A stretch of 64,000 nucleotides of DNA from JAHZMA01 sp965205905. GTDB lineage: Bacteria > Pseudomonadota > Alphaproteobacteria > JABAAW01 > JAHZMA01. This document shows positions 9,398-18,441 of the stretch, one piece after another. The stretch is from NCBI GenBank assembly GCA_965205905.1, contig CBDBHZ010000011.1:1-64000 (forward strand), in the 5' to 3' direction. The notes below the pieces were generated by a model, which did no database searches, was not told the DNA's origin, and was given only the letters and a program-made list of their open reading frames with translations. Position numbers and translations under genes: made by a program. How positions within the stretch are numbered: position 1 is the first letter of the stretch; every line of letters begins with the position of its first letter.

Positions 9398-10302
9398 GCA
9401 GGTTGGCGTTTGGTAAGGTTTAATTTTTCGCGCACATCAGCGGCATTCATGATTCTACCGCCCATATTTTCAATGATAGTCACCGCCTTTGCCACCAATT
9501 GCGCGTTGGTTGCAAGAACATTTTTTTCAAGATACAGATTATCTTCAAGCCCTACCCGCACATTGCCACCTGCCAATATTGCCGCCGCCACATAAGGCAT
9601 TTCATCACGCCCCAATGAAAAAGCTGAGAACACCCAATCTTGCGGAATGTTATTCACCATCGCCATAAAGCTATTCAAATCATTCGGTGCGCCCCATGGA
9701 ATCCCCATACATAATTGCACCAAAGCAGGGCTTTGCAAGATACCCTCTGATACCAGCTGTTTGGCAAACCATAGATGCCCGCTATCAAAGGCTTCAATTT
9801 CGGGCTTCACGCCTAATGCTTCCATCATGCCCCCCATTGCGCGTAACATTGCGGGGGTGTTGGTCATCACATAATCGGCTTCGGCAAAATTCATCGTGCC
9901 ACAATCAAGAGTGCAGATTTCGGGCAAACATTCTTTAATATGCGCCATGCGCGCGCTCGCACCAATCATATCAGTGCTTGGCTTTAACGGCAGAGGGTTT
10001 TCAACATCGCCAAATATCATATCGCCGCCCATACCAGCGGTCAGATTCAGCACAATATCAATATCGGCATCACGAATCCTTCTCGTTACCTCGCGGTAAT
10101 AATCACGCTCTCTGCTGGGTGCGCCAGTTTTAGGGTCGCGCACATGGCAATGCACAATGGCGGCGCCTGCTTTGGCAGCGGCAATCGCACTATCGGCAAT
10201 TTGTTCGGGGCTTCGTGGCACATGTGGGCTTCTATCTTGCGTGTTGCCCGACCCTGTTACCGCCGCCGTTATAAACACATCGCGCTGCATGGTAAGTGGC
10301 AT
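9394..10302 (-). CDS. cdhC: BKACE-family 3-dehydrocarnitine cleavage enzyme (CdhC-like)
   Basis: 302 residues of the DUF849 / beta-keto acid cleavage enzyme family. The zinc ligands expected in the family are visible: the HCH pair (His51 and His53 in VHCHVRDP) and Glu253 in VGLEDNLYL. An AAGGAG site precedes the ATG. Because the next gene is the fused carnitine dehydrogenase-thioesterase, the substrate is most likely 3-dehydrocarnitine, which with acetyl-CoA gives betainyl-CoA and acetoacetate. Other BKACE substrates cannot be excluded on sequence alone. It is the first gene of the two-gene operon. Confidence 0.87.
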   Translation of the reverse strand: MPLTMQRDVFITAAVTGSGNTQDRSPHVPRSPEQIADSAIAAAKAGAAIVHCHVRDPKTGAPSRERDYYREVTRRIRDADIDIVLNLTAGMGGDMIFGDVENPLPLKPSTDMIGASARMAHIKECLPEICTLDCGTMNFAEADYVMTNTPAMLRAMGGMMEALGVKPEIEAFDSGHLWFAKQLVSEGILQSPALVQLCMGIPWGAPNDLNSFMAMVNNIPQDWVFSAFSLGRDEMPYVAAAILAGGNVRVGLEDNLYLEKNVLATNAQLVAKAVTIIENMGGRIMNAADVREKLNLTKRQPA

Positions 10303-10576
10303 GATTTTCTCCTTAATTATATTGACATAATTATTATCTCACAATGTTAGCATAAAAATCATCATGTTTCAAAAAATTTGATGATAGTAAATATAATTCT
10401 TGATATTTAAAATCATGGGTGGTAATTACGACATATTAAAGTGGGTAAATATGTGAAAATGACGAATTTTTGATATATTTTGATTTTCATTCATGCTATT
10501 TACCATCTCATAAGCCAAGCGCGTCTATCGGTGATGTCGTTTTATATTAATTAAATAATGATATAGAGGTATCATC

Positions 10577-11886
10577 ATGGCATTACACCCGATGCAAGCA
10601 TCATATTCTGATAGGGCTTTGCTACTGCAACGCTATCAGCATGTTCGCGATTTTAGCATGAAACTGGCAGCACCCCTATCGGCAGAAGATTGCCAGATAC
10701 AATCCATGCCCGATACCAGCCCAACAAAATGGCATCTTGCCCATGTAACTTGGTTTTTTGAAACCTTTCTTTTGGTGGAGTTTTTGAAGGGCTATCAAAG
10801 GCTGAATGATGAGTTTCATTATCTTTATAATTCTTATTATAATGGTGCGGGCAAGCAATATGCGCGTCCGAAGCGTGGCATGGTAACGCGCCCATCGCTT
10901 GAACAAATTATGGAATATCGGCAATATGTTGATAAATATATGCAGATTTTACTGGCTGATGAAAGCCATCCGCAAGCTGATAAAATTGCATTTTTGGCTG
11001 AAATCGGCACGCATCACGAACAACAGCATCAGGAATTATTGCTGACCGATATTAAGCATGGGCTTTCTAAAAATGCTATCAATGCGGTTTATTTGCCACG
11101 CAAACCTGAAATCAGTATCAATGCGCCTGCGCTAGAATGGGTGGATTTTGCCGAAGGGATTTACGAAATCGGGCATGACGCGCTTAAACCCGATGCGGGC
11201 TATGCGTTTGATAATGAAGGGCCGCGCCATAAAATCTGGCTGAATGATTTTCAACTTGCATCACGCACAGTAACCAATGCCGAATATCTGGCTTTTATGG
11301 AAGATGGCGGTTATGAAAATCACGATTTATGGCTATCGGAAGGCTGGTATTTTCTCTCGCAAAATAAGCGCAAAACTCCCGGCTATTGGCAGAAGCGCGA
11401 TGGCGAATGGTATCAATATACGCTAGCGGGTTGGTTGCCGTTAAACCCCGATGAGCCTGTTACCCATATCAATTTTTACGAAGCGCAAGCATACGCACTT
11501 TGGGCAGGCGCGCGCTTGCCAACCGAAGCCGAATGGGAAGTGGCGGCAGATGATTTTAAGGCGGAAGATGTGCCAGAATTAGGGCGGTATCACCCCAATG
11601 TAGCCCAAAAATCTCAATCGCAACACCGCAAGCGAATGGCAAATTATTGCAAATGATTGGCGATGTATGGGAATGGACATTATCAAGCTACGCCCCCTAT
11701 CCTAGTTTTACGCCATTAGAAGGCGTGGTTGGCGAATATAATGGCAAATTTATGTGCAATCAATATGTGTTGCGCGGGGGTTCGTGCGTAACGCCTGCAC
11801 AGCATATCCGCATCACCTATCGCAATTTTTTCCCGACAGGGATTGATTGGCAATTTACAGGCATCAGATTGGCGCGTAACATTTAA
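10577..11886 (+). pseudogene. egtB: Ergothioneine synthase EgtB, frameshifted
   Basis: Together the two frames encode about 436 residues, the normal EgtB length. The N-terminal DinB-like domain carries the iron ligands His53 (KWHLAHVTWFFET), His147 and His151 (HHEQQHQEL). The formylglycine-synthase-like C-terminal domain continues to LPTEAEWEVAA in frame one. It resumes in another frame at LLQMIGDVWEW and ends VLRGGSCVTPAQHIR...GIRLARN. A single missing A in the A5 run at 11607-11611 restores one frame. EgtB is the Fe(II)/O2 enzyme joining a thiol to hercynine. Its stop overlaps the egtD start (TAATG), so this is an egtBD operon. Loss may be real or a homopolymer sequencing error. Confidence 0.88.
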
Positions 11887-12812
11887 TGGATAATATATTT
11901 TTACAAGATGTGTTGGCGGGCTTAAACGCATCGCCAAAAACTCTGCCCTGCAAATATTTTTACGATAGGCGCGGTTCGGAATTGTTTGAAAAAATCTGTG
12001 AGTGCGATGATTATTACGTTACCCGCACCGAGATTGCATTGTTGCAAGAAATCGCCCCACAGCTGGGCGCGTTGCTTGATGCCAATACCGCACTGATTGA
12101 GCCGGGCGCAGGCGCGCTTAAAAAAATCAGCATCTTGTTGCAAGCTGCGAAGCAATTACCGCTTTACGCACCGCTTGATATTTCGGGCGATTTTTTACAT
12201 GATGCGGTGGCGAATATTGTTGAGGCTTTTCCCAATTTGCAAACCCAAACGATTGTTGGCGATTTCACCAAGCAGATTGATATTGATGCGTTGCTGGAAG
12301 CGCATCCGCATATCACCAACCGCCTCATCTTCTTCCCGGGTTCTACTTTTGGTAATTTTGACCCAGAACAGGGGCTGGAATTTTTGCAAAATATGCGTCA
12401 TCTTATCGGCGATAAAGGCGGTATGATTATCGGGGTTGATGCGGTGAAGCCGACCGAAATTTTGGAACGCGCTTATGATGATAGTGATGGCGTAACGGCG
12501 GCGTTTAACAAAAATCTGTTACAGCGGATTAATAATGAATTGGGCGGTGATTTTAATCTAGCAAAATTTAAGCATCGCGCGGTTTTTAATCAGCAACAAA
12601 GCCGTATTGAAATGCACCTTGAGAGCATGGAAGCGCAAACTGTAAATATTGGCGAACAGGCGATTTCTTTCAGTGTGGGTGAGAGCATTCATACCGAAAA
12701 TTCTTATAAATATGATGTGCCACATTTTACCAAAATTGCCAATCAAGCGGGCTTTGCCATATCAAGCAATATTGGCAGGATAGCAAAAAATATTTTAGTA
12801 TATTTTATCTGA
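11886..12812 (+). CDS. egtD: L-histidine N-alpha-methyltransferase EgtD
   Basis: 308 residues of the EgtD/DUF2260 SAM methyltransferase family. Typical segments are LPCKYFYDRRGSELFEKI, YYVTRTEIALL, the SAM-binding LIEPGAGALKK and FPGSTFGNFDPEQG. It trimethylates histidine to hercynine, the first step of ergothioneine synthesis. It begins on the last base of the egtB stop codon, so it depends on egtB translation. It is intact although egtB reads as broken, which argues that the egtB shift is recent or artefactual. Confidence 0.92.
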   Translation: MDNIFLQDVLAGLNASPKTLPCKYFYDRRGSELFEKICECDDYYVTRTEIALLQEIAPQLGALLDANTALIEPGAGALKKISILLQAAKQLPLYAPLDISGDFLHDAVANIVEAFPNLQTQTIVGDFTKQIDIDALLEAHPHITNRLIFFPGSTFGNFDPEQGLEFLQNMRHLIGDKGGMIIGVDAVKPTEILERAYDDSDGVTAAFNKNLLQRINNELGGDFNLAKFKHRAVFNQQQSRIEMHLESMEAQTVNIGEQAISFSVGESIHTENSYKYDVPHFTKIANQAGFAISSNIGRIAKNILVYFI

Positions 12813-12816
12813 CGGT

Positions 12817-13412
12817 TTAATCACATTCTGCTAATGTGGTGTTATCATTATTAGCAAAACTAAGCTGATATGCCTGTTTGATGCTTTGATAAATCGCAAG
12901 ATAGGCGCATTTATTAGCAATCACATAATCAACGCCTCTGCCATCGCTGGCTTTTCTAAAAAAATCCTTTGGCGCGCTGTTGCCCTTGCTGCGATTCACA
13001 CTGGCACAAGAGGGCTGATGGTTGCTTTTATCATTGGCAAATTGCTGTTTACGGGCGGCACTCCACGCATAACCGCCTGAAATATGGGCATCTTGTAGCG
13101 AGACGATATGGTCAATATCAATGCTATCACAGGTTGATTGCGTGTAAAAACCGATATTTGTGCCACTTTTATAGCTTCGAAACCGCCATTCACCGCGCTG
13201 ATATGCGGGGTGATGCTGGCAGTATCGCTATTACTGTTACTGGTATTATTGGCACTATTGCTTTTATTGCCATTATGACAATGCCGTTCATTATTCTTAT
13301 TATCATTATGGCAACCTGTAGAATCCGTCCTGCCACTATGGGCATGGGTTATTGGCACAACACTTAAATTGAGTGCAATGATTGAGAGTAAAAATAGCAA
13401 AAGTTGTTTCAT
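12817..13412 (-). pseudogene. Secreted HNH-type nuclease, frameshifted
   Basis: Two frames join to about 198 residues. The N-terminal frame encodes a signal peptide (MKQLLLFLLSIIALNLS...THA) and a His/Cys segment HSGRTDSTGCHNDNKNNERH. The C-terminal frame encodes RGEWRFRSYKSG, then DIDHIVSLQDAH, FANDKSNHQPSC and NRSKGNSAPKDFF, which fit the HNH/DUF1524-like nuclease core. The switch lies near 13206-13212, where one C missing from a C4 run would rejoin the frames as ITPAYQRGEW. The gene converges on egtD with a 4-bp gap. The target (DNA or otherwise) is not evident. Confidence 0.7.
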
Positions 13413-13578
13413 AATGCTTTTTATTACATTATATATTAGTTAAACACAATCAAAAAGATTGTTTAATGCTGATATTTTTACAGTAAATGCAATCAATGAT
13501 ATGTTGTTTTGGGTGTTGGGTGGGGTTGATAATGCGCTTTTGCATTGTTGTTTCCTTTGGTATGGATTTAAACGAACA

Positions 13579-13790
13579 ATCACTTGTTACACTGATTGCA
13601 ACAAGTGATCGGGGAGTTCAAAAACCTAACCAAAAGAGAAGGTCACGACGTTTTTAGTCGGGAAGACCTATTATATAGCGTCGTCTCCCCGACCATTTAT
13701 CGAGGGAAACGACATATTGTTGACGATGCTGTCGCACACCGCTTTTGGTTGAGGTTTTGAAGCCCCACGCCTGAGAAACACCTCAAGCGA
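13579..13790. ncRNA. Candidate structured RNA or regulatory region
   Basis: Between the HNH pseudogene and repeat element A lies a run of strong pairings. A perfect 10-bp inverted repeat ATCACTTGTT/AACAAGTGAT spans 13579-13609. TCGGGGAG at 13609-13616 pairs with CTCCCCGA at 13685-13692 and encloses AGGTC/GACCT (13640-13669) and CGAC/GTCG. TTGAGGT at 13749-13755 pairs with ACCTCAA at 13780-13786. No convincing coding frame covers it. It does not match tmRNA, RNase P or SRP RNA signatures I know. It could be a 6S-like or unrelated sRNA, or part of a repeat. Confidence 0.3.
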
Positions 13791-13834
13791 TAGAGTGATT
13801 ATATAGGGTAGGGGGCAATAATGCAAGAGAGTTT

Positions 13835-14027
13835 TATTGAGTAACAGCAACACGCTCTTCGCTAGTTTTGAGTATGGCGGGGGGCATGGGGGGTCATTTT
13901 TGGCGATGGGCTCCGCCCTCATCGCCTACAAAATGTCGCACCCCCCATACATTAATGTATCGCAAAACGCTAGATGCTAGTATTGACGAATCTTGAAACA
14001 CGCACCGCCGTCATTCCTGTGGGGGCA
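13835..14027 (+). repeat. Composite palindromic element A (cargo side on right)
   Basis: Begins with the shared end TATTGAGTAAC and contains GAGTATGGCGGGGGGCAT. A long hairpin follows whose outer arms are ATGGGGGGT and CACCCCCCAT and whose inner stem is GGCGATGGGC/GCCCTCATCGCC (902-925 in the 13-kb block). Next come ACATTAATGTATCGCAAAAC and the conserved terminal motif TATTGACGAATCTTG with CACCGCC to 14009. It then runs directly into GTCATTCCTGTGGG, a partial copy of the widespread GTCATTCCCG hairpin repeat that is also near element E. Its partner B, inverted, lies at 17.6-17.9 kb. This accounts for most of the 690 bp without a gene upstream of the MATE gene. Confidence 0.8.
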
Positions 14028-14110
14028 GAAAAATACATAAATAGTTTTACAAAAAACATTATTTCGTCTATCAATATATTTTACTGCACTAGGTTAAGAG
14101 GAGAGTGTTT

Positions 14111-15458
14111 ATGTTAGAAACAATAAAGTTTGATAAAAAATATTGGGATTGGAAGTTGTTTTTAGTTTTATTGCTTGTCGGCAATATTTTTCAATCGGTT
14201 TATAATAGTTATGCAATTTATCTTATCGGTAATGAGTTACCTGACGCGAGTGGCTTGGCAATATTAGCGCAGTGGAAATTTGTTGAATTGGCTTTAGAGG
14301 TTTTGCAAGAAGCTTTTGTTTTGCCGATGTTTTATTTTTTATATATCTATCATAAGGATTTTGTAGCTCGGTTTGTCAGCGCAAATGTAATTGTGATAAT
14401 GGTAATATTTTTTGGTTCTTTACTATTTTATACTTTCGTTGATTTTTTTTGTTACGCTGACTGGCACGCCAGAAGATATTCGTGCTGAAACATCTGCTTA
14501 TTTACGCCTTAATATTTTTGGAACATTATTTTCGCTTCTATCGCAGATACTTTTTGTAACATTAAAGACAGCTAGGCTTTATCGCAATATTATTATTTTT
14601 CAGATACTCTCTTTAGGGCTTAACCTTATCTTTAATGCGTTCTTTATAGGTGGTTATGAATTTTCATTGGGTTTAGGTGTTGTTGGTCATGCGTGGGCAC
14701 GTATTTGCAGTGAGGTGATTTTATTTTTAATAATTTTGCCAATCTTTTTGAAAACTGTTAAATTATCTTTTGATAAAACATTGTTCAGTTGGCAAAAGAT
14801 TCAATGGCGTGGTTTGTGGCGTGTTATTTGGGGAAGCGGTGTTGATAGTTTGGTTAGAAATCTTGCTTATGCCTATATGATTTTATTTCTTATCAATCAA
14901 ATGGGTGAGGAATTTATAGGCGGTTATTATTTAACGATGCATATTTTGTGGGGTTTTGTTTTAATACCTACCTTTATCATTTCTGAAACAGTTAAAGCAT
15001 TAATTCCGAATTATCAAACAGCACCATCTAAGGTAATTAAAAATGGTATTTTATTAAGTATTCTCAATGCTTTGCTGATACCAATTTTGCTATTGTTTTG
15101 GCATGATGTCGCTGGCATTTTCAGTCAGGACGAGCAACAAATTGCCGCTTCATATCAAGCAATATTGATTTTGGGATTGCCATATATGTTTATCATGTTG
15201 AATCTAACTGCTGATAGTCTGTTTTATGGCACGGGGCGCACCGAATATATGGCTTTTCAATCAATAATTGTCAATGTCATGGTATTTGGCACTGCTTTTT
15301 TACTCTATAAAACTGGCATTTGGGCACCTGATTATCACTCGGTCTTGTTATTATCTGGCTTGGCGATTATGGTGGATAGCTTTGTTACTTATGGTTTTTT
15401 ACAAAGATTATTAAAACAGCATGATAGGGGTATTCCCATTTATGTTGATAGCAAATAA
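14111..15458 (+). pseudogene. MATE-family multidrug/polysaccharide flippase-like transporter, frameshifted
   Basis: The joined frames give about 448 residues and roughly twelve hydrophobic segments, typical of MATE (MOP superfamily) exporters. The ATG at 14111 has AGGAG seven bases upstream. The frame breaks in a T8 run at 14443-14450; with seven Ts it reads ...VDFFVTLTGTPEDIRAETSAYLR continuously. Pieces such as GLGVVGHAWARICSE and the late symmetry repeat are intact. The likely role is Na+- or H+-coupled export of an organic compound. It is the first gene inside the A-B bracketed module. Its base composition is visibly more AT-rich than the housekeeping genes. Confidence 0.7.
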
Positions 15459-15925
15459 AGTTATTTTTATACATTAAAAGCATTGACACAATTAAAATAT
15501 GATATAAGATAAAAAAGGGTTTCATAAAAGAAATTCTAGCATGTGAATCATCGCATGATTTAAAAATTAAGACTCCACAATCTGCACTAGCAGATTTCTC
15601 ACAAACGGTTAGAGACTTAGGTGTTGTCTGCACATTCCGTTAGGAAAGGGCCAACCGACATGACACAACTTCCGTAGATAAAATATCACGAGCGTTTTGC
15701 CTTGAGCTTTCAGGTGTAACCGCTTACTTCCAAAGCTAATCATAGCTTTAAGGGTAATAAATCAAGGGACTATCCTAGATAGTTAACCCATATGTCTTTT
15801 GCTTGTATCCAAAATTTCTCAATTCTGTTGATATGATTTTGCCTACTAGCAAAGGTTTTAGAATGATTTATCAATTAAATAGTGCAGCTAGCCAGTGTGC
15901 TAAATCAATATAGGAGAATAATATT
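15459..15925. other. 467-bp stretch without a supported gene
   Basis: A frame open at 15509-15643 (…ALADFSQTVRDLGVVCTFR, no start codon) could be a gene remnant but I do not recognise it. A 19-bp palindrome AAAGCTAATCATAGCTTTA lies at 15732-15750. An AGGAGAATAATATT ribosome site precedes the next start at 15926. Nothing else is clear. Confidence 0.5.
15732..15750. repeat. AAAGCTAATCATRGCTTTA palindrome, copy 1
   Basis: This 19-bp inverted repeat (stem AAAGC/GCTTT) recurs with one difference at 17351-17369, inside the same module. Both copies are followed by a GGTAATAA/GGTATAAT-like sequence. It could be an operator or a weak terminator hairpin; no U-run follows. Confidence 0.6.
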
Positions 15926-16542
15926 ATGCAACAGAAATTAGAAGTGATAAAGCAGTTAAAGCAAGATGGTTATATTCATATTCGTTATGATAGTCAAGCC
16001 GTGTTGCAACATATTCTAGCCCATAGTGATATATTGCATTATGCTGAAATTTCACCTGACCGCAGGAAAAAAAGCCTCAGCAATTCAAGCAAACCATTAG
16101 AGTTGCATACTGACCATCATTTGGCTGAATATATTATTTTACATGCGGTGCAACCCGCAACTATTGGCGGTAAGAATATGCTTGCCGATATGCGCGCAAG
16201 CTTTACCGCATTATCGCTTGACGACCAAGAAATATTACGAACAAGTCTATTTTCAAGAGCATAAATATTTCCAGATGATAGCGGCACTCATCCGTTTATT
16301 TATCAATCTGCTCAAAGTGAAATTCAATTTTATTACACATTTTGGTTAGCTGATAACATATCGGCACAACAAAATATTGCGCTTAACAATTTTAAGAATG
16401 AATTGCAACAGCGCTCACAGTTTTTCATGCTTGCAAAGATGAGATGTTAATTTTTAACAATCATCATATGGCGCATGGAAGAAGCGCAATTCACGGCGAC
16501 CGTATCTTTCATAGATATTGGTTGCAGAATTGCAAATTTTAA
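15926..16542 (+). pseudogene. Fe(II)/2-oxoglutarate oxygenase (TauD-like), multiply frameshifted
   Basis: Read through at least three frame changes (near 16230, 16277 and 16430), the region encodes a compact TauD/TfdA-type oxygenase of about 205 residues. The first frame has the iron motif HTD in LELHTDHHLAEYIILHA, followed by GGKNMLADMR. A later frame has DDSGTHPFIYQSAQSEIQ and WLADNISAQQ. The last has EMLIFNNHHMAHGRSAIHGD, supplying the second iron histidine and the 2OG-binding arginine. So the active-site set is present but split, and the protein cannot be made intact from this sequence. It precedes the GRDP-like gene by 28 bp on the same strand, suggesting a former two-gene unit in which it modified something. 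Confidence 0.65.
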
Positions 16543-16569
16543 CTTTAACATTTGAAAGGATTTTTTAAA

Positions 16570-17107
16570 ATGTTATTAACTGAAACTATAGCAGGTGAAA
16601 CACATTCTATTGTGATGCCCTCTGCAATTTCTAACGCCCGTATTGAAACATTGATACAGGCAGGGTATTGACCCCATCATTGCTAAAATTGATTTAGAAA
16701 TGGTGAAAATCAAAATGGCTGAAACCGATGAAGGCGAAGGCTGGGATAAAGATGAATGCGAAAATGGTGAAAAAGAATATAAACGCTTTTTAACCTTATG
16801 CAAAAAATATCCACATCCGCATTATGCCATTATTCCCAATAGATTAATGGATATTGTTTGGCACTACCATATTTTGGATACACGTGCCTATCATGAAGAT
16901 TCGCAAAATATTTTTGGTGGCTATTTTCATCATTATCCCTATTTTGGTTTGCGTGGCGATGAAGATGCACAAGCCTTGCAAAATAGTGGTGAAAAAACAG
17001 CGCAACTATATTTGCAACTATTTGGTGAAGCAATTAATAGTAGCTTGCAAAATTGTTGGCATGATTGCGATGGCAGATGCTGGAATGCTTGTAAAAGTAT
17101 TTCTTAA
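16570..17107 (+). pseudogene. GRDP-like small protein with Cys-rich tail, frameshifted near start
   Basis: An ATG at 16570 with a GAAAGGA site opens MLLTETIAGETHSIVMPSA. One surplus base at about 16663-16669 shifts the frame, after which DPIIAKIDLEMVKIKMAET continues to 17107 (about 178 residues joined). The body DIVWHYHILDTRAYHEDS...GYFHHYPYFGLRG matches bacterial glycine-rich-domain-containing-protein-like sequences of unknown function. The C-terminus carries four cysteines spaced C-x3-C-x3-C-x3-C (NCWHDCDGRCWNACKS). Translation could also begin at 16700 (MVKIKMAET), which would give an intact 135-residue protein. It follows the 2OG oxygenase and precedes a zinc-ribbon gene by 12 bp. Confidence 0.55.
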
Positions 17108-17119
17108 AAGGAAATAACA

Positions 17120-17338
17120 ATGTATATGATTAATCGTTACAATAATTCTTGCACTGCACGTGATGGCAAACCCAAAACGCGCTATGCAACAGAGGGTGAA
17201 GCCTTAAATCGTTCTGATGAAATTCTTCAAAAAGATGGTGTCAAAACAAGGTGTTATAAATGCAATCATTGTGAATATTGGCACTTAACGCGTTTAGGGG
17301 TTCGGCAGTTATTATCTTATAGCTTGCAAAGGAGGTAA
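17120..17338 (+). CDS. Small zinc-ribbon-like protein
   Basis: 72 residues. The core KTRYATEGEALNRSDEI is followed by CYKCNHCEYWHLT, a compact Cys/His cluster that probably binds one zinc. Similar small proteins with a ...YxC.hC..WHLT pattern occur in phage- and plasmid-rich regions, but no function is established. An AAAAGGAAATAAC site precedes the ATG. It sits 12 bp after the GRDP-like gene and is probably co-transcribed with it. Confidence 0.6.
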   Translation: MYMINRYNNSCTARDGKPKTRYATEGEALNRSDEILQKDGVKTRCYKCNHCEYWHLTRLGVRQLLSYSLQRR

Positions 17339-17350
17339 TTCAGCGCATCT

Positions 17351-17369
17351 AAAGCTAATCATGGCTTTA
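17351..17369. repeat. AAAGCTAATCATRGCTTTA palindrome, copy 2
   Basis: One base differs from the copy at 15732-15750. It lies between the zinc-ribbon gene and the 42-residue gene, about 37 bp before the latter's start, so it may regulate that gene. Confidence 0.6.
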
Positions 17370-17405
17370 GGTATAATCAATCAATTTTTAAAAAGGATAA
17401 ATCTT

Positions 17406-17534
17406 ATGAGTAATAAGAAAAAACCTACTAAGACTGATGCAAAACGTATCGAAGAGGCTATTAACAAACAACCACTACCTAATCCAAAAGGTAAGAAATT
17501 TGTTAAACGAATCAAAGAAAACGTGAAAAAGTAA
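17406..17534 (+). CDS. Small basic hypothetical protein (42 aa)
   Basis: ATG at 17406 to TAA at 17532-17534, with AAAAGGA about 8 bp upstream. The product (MSNKKKPTKTDAKRIEEA...) is lysine-rich, with 14 lysines in 42 residues, and has no hydrophobic segment. I do not recognise it. The good ribosome site and compact spacing after the zinc-ribbon gene support it as a real gene. It might bind nucleic acid, but that is a guess from charge. Confidence 0.5.
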   Translation: MSNKKKPTKTDAKRIEEAINKQPLPNPKGKKFVKRIKENVKK

Positions 17535-17618
17535 CTTCGTTTCAGTTATTTAAACTAAAACAGTCAATATTGCTGATGCGATATTGGCTGTTTTTTTATT
17601 CCGATATGGCAGGGGCGT

Positions 17619-17948
17619 GTAACACTAAGGGCGGTGCGTGTTTTCAAGATTCGTCAGCACAAAAACCGTGCGTGTCTCTATACATTAATATATGGGGGGC
17701 TTTGCGGAGTCGTTATATATATCAAGGGGGGTGCGGAGATTCCCATTATTATTTAAGGGGGCGCGAAGTGGCTTCTCGATGCGCGCTTGTCAAATTTTTG
17801 TCCGTTGGACAATTTGCCAAGCAGACGCCTCTTGCCACTGCCCCCTTAACAACCCCCGCTTGTGTGTAATACTCTGATTGTGTTTGCCTTGATAATCCCC
17901 CCGCTGTATTTCAACACGCAGGAGGTGTAAATTGCTGTTACTCAACAC
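17619..17948 (-). repeat. Composite palindromic element B (inverted partner of A)
   Basis: Read on the minus strand it begins GTGTTGAGTAAC and continues with ACAGCGGGGGGATTATCAAGG, AGAGTATTACACACAAGCGG, a 97-nt hairpin, GCACCCCCCTTGATAT, AAAGCCCCCCATATATTAATG, CTGACGAATCTTG and CACCGCCCTTAGTGTTA. The conserved GACGAATCTTG...CACCGCC end therefore faces left, toward the module shared with A. The long open frame at 17570-17869 lies across this element and is not a gene. This accounts for the 440 bp between the 42-residue gene and TIGR02300. Confidence 0.8.
17753..17849. repeat. 97-nt hairpin module shared with element F
   Basis: Outer arms TTAAGGGGGC/GCCCCCTTAA, middle arms GTGGC/GCCAC and GCTTG/CAAGC, and a terminal stem CAAATTTTTGTCC/GGACAATTTG around GTT. 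Apart from a two-site difference beside the left arm it is identical to 54145-54240, 36 kb away. Confidence 0.85.
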
Positions 17949-17974
17949 TAACAGAGGCGCGTTTAGACTAAACC

Positions 17975-18322
17975 CTACTCAGTCTTTGCACTTTTCAACG
18001 AAGCATCGGCGTCGTCATCGCCGCCATCATCATCGGTGTTTTTATTTTCTTTCACCACTGGCACATCATCATCACCGCTGGTATCTTCTTCAAAAATATC
18101 ATCAACGATGGTTTCTTCTTCCACAATCACTTCATCATCTAGCACAGTTTTGGCAGCAACTGGTGCTTTCAGCATTTGATTATTGCGTAATTTACGATTG
18201 GCTTGAATATCGTAAGCCTTCTTGCAAGAAGGGCATTCTAATCCCTCAATCTTACCCATAGAATAGAATTTTTGTGAACAATCAGGGCAGATAAATTTTT
18301 GCCCCCAATCAGCTTTATACAT
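17975..18322 (-). CDS. TIGR02300-type zinc-ribbon protein with acidic tail
   Basis: 115 residues. The N-terminal zinc ribbon has CPDC and CPSC pairs around KFYSMGK (the family's FYDLN position). The C-terminal half is strongly acidic (EEETIVDDIFEEDTSGDDD). TIGR02300 proteins are nearly restricted to alphaproteobacteria and are commonly divergent from aroA, exactly as here. Function is not established. The gene shares a 119-bp divergent promoter region with aroA. Confidence 0.82.
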   Translation of the reverse strand: MYKADWGQKFICPDCSQKFYSMGKIEGLECPSCKKAYDIQANRKLRNNQMLKAPVAAKTVLDDEVIVEEETIVDDIFEEDTSGDDDVPVVKENKNTDDDGGDDDADASLKSAKTE

Positions 18323-18441
18323 GATGTATCTCCAAGAAATTTTGATATGATATTGACAGTTACCGATGCTTTATGCAACACTATATAAAGGCTTATAACA
18401 TGCTGTTTATGTGCTGACAACAAAAATATAATCTATTCTCT

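Noticed and set aside
12969..13367. 132-residue plus-strand open frame opposite the HNH gene
   Set aside because: It is low complexity (isoleucine/threonine-rich) and arises as the complement of the Asn/Ser-rich nuclease linker; the HNH motifs on the other strand are specific.
13671..13922. 83-residue minus-strand open frame upstream of the MATE gene
   Set aside because: It runs through hairpins and the G-run of element A and has no ribosome site; composition is not protein-like.
17570..17877. Open frames of 60-100 codons between the 42-residue gene and TIGR02300
   Set aside because: They lie across repeat element B, including the hairpin shared with F, where the equivalent frame is not maintained.
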